Assembly (NCBI GenBank): GCA_023512835.1
Contig: CM042084.1
Span: 47,973,609 to 48,037,608 of the forward strand
DNA: 64,000 nt
Direction of reading: 5' to 3'
From: Taxillus chinensis
Lineage: Eukaryota > Streptophyta > Magnoliopsida > Santalales > Loranthaceae
The translations under genes were made by a program, and so were the position numbers. The notes beneath the pieces were generated by a model. That model saw only the letters and a program-made list of their open reading frames with translations. It was not told the DNA's origin and did not search any database. Of this stretch, positions 1 through 10,350 are shown in pieces (the first letter of the stretch is position 1; each line of letters begins with the position of its first letter).

Positions 1-2
1 AC

Positions 3-203
3 AAGCCACAGCTAACTTCAGACATAAAGGCTATCCTCCAAGAGAATCAGACTTTAAGGCAGCAGATCCAGAGGCTAGAAACATCTCTAGAAGGAACTCT
101 TCAAAGGCTGCAACTGAGGGAAAAATAGATCGAGACCATAATGAAGCAGAGGGAGGAAGCAGGCGAGCGACCATCCCAGAGGAAGAGGCGTCGTGTTACT
201 TAG
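3..203 (+). pseudogene. Ogre copy A ORF1, C-terminal remnant
   Basis: Only the last 66 codons of ORF1 lie in the window, ending at the TAG at 201-203. They encode a leucine- and glutamine-rich stretch with heptad spacing, predicted to be a coiled coil, followed by a basic tail (RKRRR). The same segment closes ORF1 of copy B at about 51063-51261. A TAG at 126-128 replaces the CAG of copy B (51184-51186), so this copy is broken. ORF1 of Ogre elements has no established function. Confidence 0.8.
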
Positions 204-478
204 GAGATGATTGGAAGAGTGCTTTAAGATCATGTAGCACTAGCTCTCATTTTACATGGCATTTCATCATTGAATGTTCGTATTGTGTGTTTGGTTTGTA
301 ATAAAGTTGTTTGTTTTTCTAACCCTCCGCATATACATTCCATGCATACATGCATATCAAATAAAAAAAAAATCAAAATAAAGTTCCCTTGTACCCAGGT
401 GGCTAGCAGCCTCCCTCCAGGATTGCGCACTCTTGCAATCTCAGATCCCGGCCCAATCAAATACCTTAACCGCAGCCA
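204..478 (+). other. Spacer between ORF1 and gag of Ogre A
   Basis: This is an AT-rich, non-coding spacer with two AATAAA-like strings and an A-run near 361-371. Copy B has an equivalent 281-bp spacer at 51262-51542. I see no gene. Whether it is spliced or serves reinitiation of gag translation cannot be told from sequence alone. Confidence 0.6.
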
Positions 479-1903
479 ATGGCAGAGGAAACAGAGAACA
501 GACTCATGGGGTTGGAACAGTCGCAACAAACCCTACAGGGGCAAATGTCTGCCATAATGGAAATGCTCACAAAATTGACTGAAGAAAGAGGAAGAATTCC
601 GACTGGGGAAACTACCAATCACCATTAAGAGCAGGGACAGGAGGCCGTTCAGTCACCCAACCTGGCTCCAAGCCAGGCACCCACATACCATCCTGCTATG
701 GCACAACCTCCAACCCCAAATCAAACTCATTTCACTATGCCCGCACCAGGAAATGTAATTGAAGCGGTGGGTTCCCCAGCCCCTCAGGAAAATATTGAGT
801 CTCCCGCTCTACGCCGACTTGAGGAAAGATTGAAAGCCGTAGAAGGCAGTGACAGTTATGGTATGACCAGCCCACAAGACTTATGCTTAGTCCCTGGAGT
901 GGTGCTACCGGCAAAATTCAAAATGCCAGATTTTGAAAAGTTCAACGGGACACAATGTCCGAGGACACATCTGGCCATGTATTGTCGAAAGATGGCCGCT
1001 TATGCTGGTGAAGACAAGCTCCTCATGCATTGTTTCCAGGAAAGCCTAACTGGGGCATCCCTTCGATGGTACTTTCAGCTAAATGGAAACCGCGTCAAGA
1101 CATGGAAAGAATTAGCTACTTCCTTCTTGGCACAGTACAAACATGTCACCGAACTGGCACTGGATCGATTGACCCTGCAGTCCATGGAAAAGGGATCCGA
1201 GGAGAATTTCAAAGATTATGCACGAAGATGGAGAGAGGCCGCTGTGGAGGTCCAACCTCCCCTTACCGAAAGAGAACTCACTACCCTTTTTATCAACACA
1301 CTAAAAGGTGTCTACTATGAGAAGTTGATCGGTAACGTCTCCAACAGCTTTGCAGACTTGGTCGCATCCGGTGAACGAGTAGAAAGTGGAATTAAAGGTG
1401 GAAAGCTAAAAGGTGATGCGGCTGAGGCATCAAAACGGTTTCAACCACCAGCAAAGAAGAAGGAAAATGAGAGCAACCTGGTATACCAAGCGCACCAGTC
1501 AATACAACCAACATTCTACCAAGCGCCAGGGTGCTACAGAGGGGCACCGGTAGCTGCTTATGCTGCACCTGCACCACCTCCCCAATTCATGCCATACCTG
1601 TCGCAAGGAGGGGCTCCATTTCCATATCCAATGATACCTAATCCGTTTCAACCAAGAGCGCCATACCCAGAGCAACCAAGGCCAGCAAGTCAAGAAGGAC
1701 CGGGAGCCTCATTCCAAGGACAGGGGCAACCAAGGGCCCCAGACCCCAAGAAGCAGAACAAATCGGGCTTCTTGCCGACCACGACAGGAGTTCGACCCGA
1801 TCCCAATGACATATGCCGAATTATATCCCAAGCTTTTAGAAGCAAGGATGGTAACTCCTATACCCTTGGGAGAAATAAAGACTCCTCCCCCGGCCTGGTA
1901 TAA
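479..1903 (+). pseudogene. gag: Ogre A gag, N-terminal and capsid part
   Basis: The ATG at 479 begins MAEETENRLMGLEQ, matching the gag start of copy B at 51543. A TAA at 626-628 replaces the CAA of copy B; beyond it the same frame stays open to 1903. Nucleotides about 930-1400 encode a Retrotrans_gag-type capsid domain (PRTHLAMY, ASLRWYF and ENFKDYARRWRE are recognisable). Nucleotides about 1490-1760 encode a proline- and glutamine-rich linker. Gag would form the virus-like particle that packages element RNA. The last about 35 codons of this frame look spurious, because the homologous protein continues in the +1 frame, which overlaps from about 1780. Confidence 0.85.
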
Positions 1904-3038
1904 GCCAGATGCTAGATGTGAGTATCATGCAAGTGGAGCTGGACATGATATCGAGAATTGTATAACATTCAAAAGGAAGGTTCAGGCATTAAAGGAGGCA
2001 AAATGGCTGGATTTCTCCGCACTATCTGGGATGCCAAATGTGAACAGCAATCCTCTCCCAAAACACTCCAATAATGTTGCTAGTATCGAAAATGAAGCAC
2101 GGCTGGAAAGGGTCTCCCAAGTACAAATGGAGAAGACACATTTGTTTACTCTGTTACAGGAACATGGGTATATACTTGCTAAAGACACGCCAAGGGCAGG
2201 AAAAGGAATAGATGGGGAAAAACAATGCCTTTATCACAAGACGTCACGGGGACATGATATCGCAGAATGCACTGAGTTTTCCGAGGTGGTGCAAAAACTC
2301 ATGGACCAAAGGATGATAGAATTCTCAAGAGGAGGAATGGACAACCAAAGCCACATGATCCAAGAAGATCATTCACACAGATCGCCATGGGTGCCAACAC
2401 CCCTTGTCTTAACTGTTAAGGCTCCGGAGAACCCGTTATTGCCACATGGAATCAAGCCTCTCACTATCCATGCCTCAAGTCTCGTGCCAGACAAGGAGGA
2501 AAGGACCGAAATCCCACAACTACCGCGTGGAATTGCACCCCTCACCATAGGTGTTCCTGCTCCTTTCCCCTATAAAACTGACAAAGCAGTCCCATGGAAT
2601 TACAGTTGTGAAGTAGTCCAGGGAGCCACCGCTATAGCAGAAAAGAAGACCAGGAGCGGTCGGGCATACGCCCCTGAGATAGTTGACAAGGCAAGGAAAG
2701 AAAAAGCTGTAGAACAAGACATGGAGCCTACACTGGAAGCAACAAAGAAGGGAACACCGATCACTGAAGAAGAAACCGCAGAATTTCTAAAACTCATGAA
2801 GCAGAGCGAGTATAATATTGTGGATCAATTAAGTCGGCAATCGGCTCGCATCTCCTTGCTCTCATTAATGATGGATTCTCAACCTCACCGGGAAGCACTG
2901 CTGAAGGTTCTAAGCCAAGCCTACGTTCCTCCAACCATCTCAATCGCGAATGTGGATGGACTCACCAGTAACCTTATCTTGAATAACGTAATTAGCTTTG
3001 GAGATGACGAGCTACCCCAAGAAGGAAAGGACATATAA
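1806..3038 (+). pseudogene. gag: Ogre A gag C-terminal part with two C-x-Y-H..G-H-D zinc-binding motifs
   Basis: The conserved segment FDPIPMTYAELYPKLLEA opens this frame just upstream of the ATG at 1806. Tat/Ogre gag proteins carry a similar segment, so this is a continuation of gag in a different frame and not a new gene. Two motifs of the form C-x-Y-H-(x)n-G-H-D-I-(x)2-C lie near 1918-1965 and 2224-2271, probably zinc-binding nucleocapsid modules. The frame ends at 3038 because this copy lost one base relative to copy B near 3030, just before the protease. Confidence 0.8.
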
Positions 3039-3043
3039 AAGCT

Positions 3044-3951
3044 TTGCACATCACGGTCAAGTGTAAAGAGCACACCATAGCTCGCGTACTCATTGACAAC
3101 GGCTCGGCTTTGAACATTATGCCCTTGCATATACTGCAGCAACTTCCAATTGACGCGTCCTATATGCGTCCCTGTACGATGAAGGTACGGGCATTCGATG
3201 GAGGAAAGCGTGACGTGGTGGGAACTCTAGATATTCCACTCATGATTGGGCCAACTACTTTTACGGTGGAATTTCAGGTAATGGACATCACGCCGTATTA
3301 CAGCTGTTTGTTGGGAAGACCCTGGATCCACATGGCAGGAGCGGTGCCATCAAGTCTTCACCAGAAGATGAAGTTTGCAATGGGGGACTAGCTCATTTGC
3401 ATCTCTGGCGAGACAAGTTTCCTCGTCACCAAACCGGCATCAGTTCCTTATATTGAAAGCAACGAAGATGTGCCAGAATGCTCCTATCGGGCCTTTGAGA
3501 TGGTGAATGTCGCTCGCCCCGGACCATCGTCTCTCGAAGGCGACAAAAATGGTGGCAGCCACTATGATCAAACAGGGGTACAAACCGGGGCAAGGATTAG
3601 GCCTGACGGCTCGGGGGATCCAAACCCCCGACTATCCGAGAAAATACCGAAAAGTTTGGGCTAGGCTACGTCCCTACAAAAGCTACGGACAGAGAGAAGC
3701 TATCAAGAAGAGGGAAGTCGAATGGCAAGATTGCAGAAAAGGCCAGACAAGAAGAAAGGAGAAGCTTTCCCCCCTTTGAATGTTACATTCTGGAGTGGAG
3801 GGTTTATCCATAAGAGCCAACCTGAGCCCAAGACGGGGACTGTAGCCGTATTAGACACAAATGAGCATGCACCAAGCGAGATGGTTCAGTTAGTGCGAGA
3901 GGATCCCAACCAGCCACTGAACAATTGGACCAGCCTGGACCTCCCCATAAT
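3044..3951 (+). pseudogene. pro: Ogre A aspartic protease and G-patch region (exon before intron)
   Basis: The protease begins with an ITVKCKEH strand. Its active-site motif is LIDNGSALNI (D-N-G-S-A in place of the usual D-T/S-G-A) at about 3097-3126, with the family's second conserved strand CLLGRPWIH near 3306. A TAG at 3389-3391 replaces a CAG of copy B, and a 2-base loss near 3515 moves the frame. Next is a G-patch-like segment (MIKQGYKPGQGLGL) near 3565-3607, a glycine-rich RNA-binding module often fused after retroviral-type proteases. The coding stretch ends at the splice donor at 3952; unspliced reading meets a stop at 3953-3955. Confidence 0.82.
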
Positions 3952-4132
3952 GTAATGCTTACGGGTCACTGGGATTTAATGTATTCTATTTTAATGTACT
4001 TTGAAGTCGTGAACATTTGTTTTTCCTTAAACCTTCCAATAAAATGTGTTTTTCAAATCTTTCATGGTGCATTCCATTCATCACATATGCATACCATATT
4101 TGGTTACCAACTTGTCATTCTCTTATAAACAG
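3952..4132 (+). other. Putative intron of Ogre A between protease and RT
   Basis: This 181-bp AT-rich segment starts with GTAATG and ends with a pyrimidine-rich stretch and ATAAACAG. Removing it joins the protease/G-patch frame directly to the downstream frame and abolishes the stop at 3953-3955. Copy B has an intron of identical length at 55022-55202 with the same boundaries. An intron at this point is described for Ogre elements. Splicing is inferred, not observed. Confidence 0.75.
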
Positions 4133-5810
4133 GTATCACAATGTCAATGAAAATATAGTATGCGAAAGCGAAACGAGATGCCAAAGGTTTGACCAAAGTC
4201 CAAACTAGGAGCAGCCCGTGTTTGAAGCTGATGAGAATGAGATAGAAGAGACACCTGAGCTACCAGGGGAGATTATACGCCTATTGGAAAGGGAAGACCG
4301 TTCATCTGTTCCAAGTGAAGACCCAGTAGAAAACAGTGAATTTGGGGACGACAACCAACCAAAAGAATTGAGGGTGGGGTCTTTGATAGCTACGACATCG
4401 GGAGGAAGTTAATCGAGCCTGTTGAGAAGCTACATCGACATTTTTGCATGGTCATACCAAGATATGCCCGGATTAGACACGGATATATAGTGCAACATCA
4501 CATACTCGTGAAGCCGAGTGCAAGCCAAGATCAAGAGAAATTGCGAAGAATGAGGCCAGGAGATGATACTAAAGATTAAAGAAGAAGTCAAAAAGCAATG
4601 GGATGCAGGTTTCCTAAGTGTCTCCCACTATCCAGAATGGGTCGCTAATGTTGTACCAGTACCAAAGAAAGGAGGCAAAGTACGCATGTGTGTCGACTAT
4701 AGAGATCTGAATTGGGCCAGTCCGAAAGACAACTTCCCGCTTCCTCATATTGATACCTTAGTGGATAATACAACAAAACATGCCCTATTCTCCTTCATGG
4801 ATGGTTTCTCGGGCTATAATCAAATTCGTATGGCCCCCAAACACAAAGAGAGGACCACATTCACGACACTTTGGGGCACCTTTTGCTATAACGTGATGCC
4901 TTTTGGCCTGAGGAATGCAGGGGCAACCTATCAGCGAGCCATGGTGACCCTATTCCACGACATGATGCATAAAGAAGTCGAGGTATATGTGGATGACATG
5001 ATAGCCAAATCTCGAAGCACTGAAGATCATATCGAAGTACTCCGCAAGCTCTTCAACAGGCTACGGAAATATCAACTGAAATTGAACCCCAAAAAGTGCA
5101 CTTTCGGAGCCATGTCGGGAAAACTGTTGGGTTTCATTGTGAGCCAAAAAGGAGTGAAAATCGATCCAGATAAAGTTCAAGCTATCCAAGAGATGCCGCC
5201 ACCACGGACCATCAAGGAGGTTAGAGGATTCCTAGGGCGACTGAATTATATTGCCCGATTTATTTCCCAGCTGACAACCACGTGTGAACCCATTTTCAAG
5301 ACTTTACGAAAGAACAACCCAGAAATTTGGAATGACAAGTGTCAAGAGGCTTTTGACAAGATCAAGCAATATCTGTCCAATCCACCCATTTTGATCCCAC
5401 CAGTACCGGATAGACCTCTGATCTTATACTTGACCGTTCAGGAGTCTGCGATGGGTTGTGTCTTGGGGCAACATGATTCTACAGGCAAGAAGGAGCAGGC
5501 CATTTATTACCTCAGCAAGAAGTTCACCATCAATGAAGAAAACTACAGTCCCTTGGAGAAGACGTGCTGTGCTCTTGTCTGGATAACGAGAAGACTGAGG
5601 CAATACACCCTTTATCATACTACTTGGCTGATTTCAAGGCATGATCCGCTCAAATATCTCTTGGAAAAACCATCCATTTCTGGAAGAATCGCCAAATGGC
5701 AGTTGATCCTATTGGAGTACGATATCATCTACGTACCTCAAAAAGCCATAAAAGGAAGTGCGATAGCGACTATCTGGCAGATAGAGCCCTGGAAGACTTT
5801 GAGCCCATGA
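4133..5810 (+). pseudogene. pol: Ogre A reverse transcriptase and first RNase H
   Basis: Exon 2 starts with an acidic linker (ENEIEETPELPGE, about 4234-4272), broken by a TAG at 4206-4208 (TGG in copy B) and indels near 4395-4540. From 4563 the frame is open: RT with VPVPKKGGKVRMCVDYRDLN, FSFMDGFSGYNQI and the catalytic YVDD at 4985-4996, then the thumb and an RNase H region (about 5410-5760). The first RNase H lacks the usual catalytic D-x-S context, reading LYLTVQESAMG. A one-base loss near 5762 relative to copy B ends this frame at 5810 and shifts the rest of the protein into the next frame. RT converts element RNA to cDNA. Confidence 0.9.
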
Positions 5811-7594
5811 CTATTGGCTTCCCAGATGAGCACATTAACATCATTTTGGCCGAAGTATCAGATATATGGACGATGTGGTTCGATGGAGCCTCTAGTCTCT
5901 TAGGTCACGGTGTTGGGGCCATCCTCATATCCCCAAAAGGCGAACATTTCCCCATGGCGGCAAAGCTAACCTTCCCTTGTACAAACAATGTGGCAGAGTA
6001 TGAAGCTTGTGTGATGGGACTTCAAGAAGCCATTCACAAAGGAATCAAAAAATTACGAGTGTTCGGCGATTCGGCACTCATCAATTTTCAAGTAAGGGGT
6101 GAATGGGAGACTCGAAACCATAAATTAATCCCATATCGGAAGCACGTTGCAGAGTTAGCCGAGCAAGTCGAAGACATCACATTTGAACATATGCCTAGGG
6201 AAAGCAACCAGCTCCCTGACGCGCTGGCAACTCTAGCCTCCCTCCTTCGACTAGACACAAAGTTGGAAGTTCAGTCTTTCGATATCCGTATACAAGATGC
6301 TCCTGCACATTGCATGGCCATTGAAGGACATACTGAAGAAAAACCTTGGTTTGAGGACGTCAAACAATATTTGCTTAAGCGAGAATACCCAGCAGAGGCC
6401 ATTGAATCTCATAAGAGAAATATCCGAAGGTCAGCATCCAACTATTATATTGATGGCCCAATTCTGTATAAGAGAAACCACGACATGGTGCTATTGCGGT
6501 GTGTGGCAAAAGAAGAATCAACACAAATCATGAAAGAAGTGCACGAAGGGGAATGTGGCTCACATGCAAACGGACATGCATTAACAAGACAAATCATGCG
6601 AATGGGCTACTATTGGGTCACCATGGAAAAAGATTGCATTGAATATGTGCGCACATGCCTCAAGTGTCAAATTTACGGCGACAAGATTCAAGTACCGCCG
6701 TCTAAACTACACGTGATGGTCTCCCCGTGGCCGTTCTCACTCTGGGGCATTGACGTTATCGGACCAATATCCCCAAAAGCGTCTAATGGTCATCGTTTCA
6801 TTTTGGTAGCCATTGATTACTTCACCAAGTGGGTAGAAGCAGCATCATACACTAACGTCACACAGGCTGTGGTACTTCGATTTATACGAAACAACATCAG
6901 ATGCCGATATGGTCTTCCCGAGCAGATCATAACGGACAATGCTGCCAATTTGAACAGCCGGATGATAGGGAGGTTGTGCGAAACATACAAAATTCAACAC
7001 CGCAACTCGACTCCTTATCGCCCAAAGATGAATGGAGTAGTCGAGGCAGCCAACAAGAACATCAAGAACATTATCAGAAAGATGACCGAAACGTACAAAG
7101 ATTGGCACGAGAAGCTACCTTACGCTTTGCACGCCTATCGTACCTCAGTGCGTACATCGACTGGGGTAACTCCATTTTCTTTGGTCTATGGCATGGAAGC
7201 AGTCCTACCGGTCGAAGTGGAGATACCTTCCCTCCGAATACTTAAGGACACTCAGCTCGAAGAAGCAGAATGGGCCCAAAGTCGTTATGAGCAGTTGAAT
7301 TTAATTGAAGACAAGCACTTGGCAGCAGTTTGCAGAGGACAGATGTATCAACAGAGAATGATGAACAATTACAATAAAAAGGTGAAGCCCAGAAGCTTTC
7401 AAGAGGGTGATCTTGTCCTCAAGAAGATCTTGCCAATCCAGCATGACCATCGAGGAAAGTGGACTCCCAATTATGAAGGCCCATATGTTGTGAAAAAAAC
7501 ATTCTCGGGAGGCACATTGATCCTTGCCAAAATGGACGGAGATGAGCTGCCTAGTCCAGTGAATAGTGACACCGTCAAAAAGTTTTATGCTTAA
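5696..7594 (+). pseudogene. pol: Ogre A archaeal-type RNase H plus integrase
   Basis: Homology starts at about 5765 (DYLADRALEDF); the first about 23 codons overlap the RNase H frame and are spurious. A second RNase H follows at about 5870-6245 (WTMWFDGASSLLGHGVGAIL, NNVAEYEA and LRVFGDSALI), the archaeal-type RNase H acquired by Tat elements. Integrase covers about 6330-7594. It has a zinc-binding N-domain (HEGECGSHANGH to CLKC), the DDE core (IDVIGP; ITDNAANL; VVEAANK) and a C-terminal part ending NSDTVKKFYA. The 632-codon frame has no internal stop and is the best-preserved Ogre coding region here. As upstream frames are broken, it is not expected to be translated as part of a functional polyprotein. 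Confidence 0.9.
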
Positions 7595-7633
7595 CTCTCA
7601 TGTCTCCCAACAAGATCCTCATTCCTGTAATGA

Positions 7634-7757
7634 GCGGACTTGGTGAAAACCCAAAAGGGCACCAAGGGTAAAATACAAAGCTCCAACAAAAGGCAAAAAA
7701 GAAAACAAAGGCGGACTTGGTGAAAACCCGAAAGGGCACCAAGGGTAAAATACAAAG
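7634..7757 (+). repeat. Duplicated hairpin unit in the Ogre A 3' region
   Basis: Two copies of a segment of about 48 bp lie 77 bp apart. Each can fold as CTTGGTG, AAAA bulge, CCC, tetraloop, GGG, CACCAAG (7639-7666 and 7716-7743). The second copy has a GAAA loop, a GNRA-type tetraloop; the first has AAAA. Copy B carries the same pair at 58699-58726 and 58775-58802. It starts just after the integrase stop. A role in RNA packaging or expression is only an inference. Confidence 0.75.
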
Positions 7758-8802
7758 CCAACAATAAATCTTGAAGGGTGAAATCAGTTCAGTCAGAAAC
7801 TGAAAGGATCAGGACCACAACAAATAGGGTCCGTTGCAAGCGAGAGAGACAACATCATCCAAAAACAATGACGCAAACAAGTGGAAGACTTGGTCAAACC
7901 TGCGGCACACTCGAATCAAATTTGTACATTATGCTTTTAAAGACTTGCGATTCTGTTTATCAGATTATAACAATAGGACACTTTTTATGATATAAATATG
8001 TTTTGTGGAATTAAACCAGCAAAAATATTTCTCTCTTTAATCATGTTACATCTTCTTCATTTCACATTCAAGTAGAACATCTTAAATCCCCAGTAAGCTC
8101 TTCTAGCATTGCCTTATGAGTCGGGCCAAGCTCAAAATCCCCAAACAAACTTAAAGCCTCCAACTCGGAGTACTCATATCTCCACGGGCTATCATTATCC
8201 CCAGAGAAGCCATCAAATCAAGCTCCTCAATATGGCGAAGCAAAATTTAACAGACCCTTCATGTACAACAGGGAGTTCCCCAGCAAAGACAAGATGGATT
8301 CTCCATCCAAAAAGAATATTGTTCCCCAACAAGTTGAATGTTAGCCAACGGCCAAAACCCTCAGTGATACATCACGTGGCATTCAATGCATACATCGCAT
8401 GGCATCACATTGCATCATATTTCACCACCAGTTGAGGTTTATGCATCCCCGCATATAGCACATTACAGTCCATGCATCATTCGCATACATTCAGCATACT
8501 CTACAATTTCAGGAATGTTGCCATCTCTGAAGATTCCTAAGAGCTCATACTCGACAAGCTTCTCATCAAGCTATCCTAGCTTTCTTCGTTCAAACTGTAC
8601 ACCTCTTCCTTTGCAATTTCCCCAAGCTCTAAGCGCATCCCTTTTGGCAATTGACAAACTTTTCCTATTTTGGGTCACCTCGTAGAGCGATCTCCTTGAG
8701 TGAACTCGTAGAGGGAGCTTAAATTGGGTTACTTCCCAAACTCACCAATTCCTTCAAGCATTTCCCCAAATACCATTTGATGTCTCCAACAAGTCATCCC
8801 AA
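7758..8802 (+). other. Ogre A 3' untranslated region, no gene seen
   Basis: This is non-coding sequence between the hairpin pair and the tandem array. It is conserved in copy B (58816-59865), including short CAT-rich runs near 8380-8490. The small open frames here are not conserved in frame between the two copies. I see no protein signature. Confidence 0.65.
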
Positions 8803-9412
8803 TTCAAGCCTATCATTGCTGTGGGCTATTTATTTTCAGTTCAAGCCTATCGTTGCTGTGGGCTACCATTTTTCAATTCAAGCCTATCGTTGCTGTGGGC
8901 TATCCGTTTTCAATTCAAGCCTATTGTTGCTGTGGGCTTTCCATTTTCAATTCAAGCCTATCGTTGCTGTGGGCTATCCGTTTTCAATTCAAGCCTATCG
9001 TTGCTGTGGGCTTTCCATTTTCAATTCAAGCCTATCGTTGCTGTGGGCTATCCATTTTCAATTCAAGCCTATCGTTGTTGTGGGCTTTACATTTTCGATT
9101 CGAGCCTATCGTTGCAGTGGGCCTTTCATTTTCCCGTTTTCACTTTAAGCCTATCGTTGCTGTGGGCTTTCCATTTTCGATTCGAGCCTATCGTTGCAGT
9201 GGGCCTTTCACTTTCCCGTTTTCACTTTAAGCCTCTCGTTGCTATGGGCTATCCATTTTCAGTTCAAGCCCATCGTTGCTGAGGGCTATCCGTTTTCAAT
9301 TCAAGCCCATCATTGTTGTGGGCCTTTTTCCATTTTTCAATTCGCGCCCATCATTGTTGTGGGCCTTTTCTCTTTTTCAGTTCAAGCCTGTCATTGTTGT
9401 AGGCTTTCAATC
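8803..9412 (+). repeat. 37-bp tandem array in the Ogre A 3' UTR
   Basis: About 16 units with the core AAGCCTATCGTTGCTGTGGG are arranged head to tail. Starts at 8843, 8880, 8917, 8954, 8991, 9028 and 9065 give an exact 37-bp period. Later units are longer (about 41-46 bp) and more diverged. Because 37 is not a multiple of three, all three frames read as similar peptides; these are not genes. Ogre 3' UTRs are known to be hypervariable and to seed satellite repeats. Confidence 0.9.
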
Positions 9413-9598
9413 TCCGGTATCAACGGCCTTAGATGCCTCATCAAGGTATTATCCAAGCACACCGGCCTGTGAAGCCCCTTTTCCCTCTCGGGGACAAACC
9501 CCAACCGTCTCACTTCTTGGTAAGTCAGGTAAGTGCTCCAACCCGTCCAAAATGACTCCCTTTTATCTTTGTACGTTGTTTGTATACAAACAGTGCAC

Positions 9599-9610
9599 AA
9601 AGAGGGGCAG
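9599..9610 (+). other. Polypurine tract of Ogre A
   Basis: AAAGAGGGGCAG lies one base before the 3' LTR start (TGTAGG at 9612). The same string precedes the 3' LTR of copy B at 60850-60861. It would prime plus-strand DNA synthesis. Confidence 0.85.
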
Positions 9611-10096
9611 CTGTAGGACCCTATTTTGTCCGGGTTGGACATACTAACCCCACTTGATATACCTTTCTACCCATTCCATATACCTTATTGAACAGGTCCA
9701 CAATGATCCCATACTTCCAAGGAACGGTCTACCCCAATCGGCACGAGATGGATACAATTGACACGGATGGTGGAGTTCAAAATTAATGACTTTTGCTACA
9801 AGTCCTTGAAGCGCACCAAGACCAACACCAGGTGATGGAGGATGAAAATTCGAGACCAACGCACTTGACCGAGCTCAAATCGGACTTAAAATGAAGAAGT
9901 TATGGCCAAAACAACTTTCGTTGGAAAAAGTCAAACTTGCCAAAAGACGGTCAATGCCCCTGGTCAAGCTGCCCGCAAAAGTGATCATGCGAAACTCTTC
10001 AAAATGCCTATGTAGGCGAATACGGATCTCCCCAAACAATTCCTGGAAGGTTACCCATTTTTGCATTTTTGGTGGGGGTAAAAAGGTAATTAAAAG

Positions 10097-10140
10097 TTGA
10101 CCGTTGACCGTTGACCTACCGACACTTCGACCCATTGACC
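10097..10140 (+). promoter_or_regulatory. W-box-like TTGACC cluster in the Ogre A LTR
   Basis: TTGACC occurs at 10097, 10104, 10111 and 10135; the first three are spaced exactly 7 bp. TTGAC[C/T] is the WRKY-factor W-box. More copies lie near 10523 and in the LTRs of copy B (46547 onward, 61351 onward). Binding is inferred only. Confidence 0.5.
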
Positions 10141-10350
10141 CCGAAGCTCGAAGCCTCGAAGCCCCGAAGCTCGAAGCCCCGAAGCCCCGAAGCTCGAAGC
10201 CCCGAAGCTCGAAGCCCCGAAGCCTCGAAGCCCCGAAGCCTCGAAGCCTCGAAGCCTTGAAGCCTCGAAGCATCGAAGCCTCGGAGCCTCGAAGCCTCGA
10301 AGCATCGAAGCCTCGGAGCTTCGAAGCTTCGAAGCCTCGCTGCCGACACT
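10139..10350 (+). repeat. CGAAGCCY octanucleotide array in the Ogre A LTR
   Basis: An 8-bp unit (CGAAGCCT or CGAAGCCC, with 7-bp variants CGAAGCT) is repeated about 25 times. Counterparts lie at 46591-46770 and 61400-61550 with different lengths. Longer units containing CTGCCGACACTCCGACC follow at 10340-10520. The array gives spurious open frames on both strands. Confidence 0.85.

Noticed and set aside
8777..9472. Several overlapping open frames rich in FSIQAYRCCG and FQFKPIVAVG peptides (also 59789-60718)
   Set aside because: They are readings of the 37-bp tandem array in three frames; the period is not a multiple of three and the frames are not preserved between copies.
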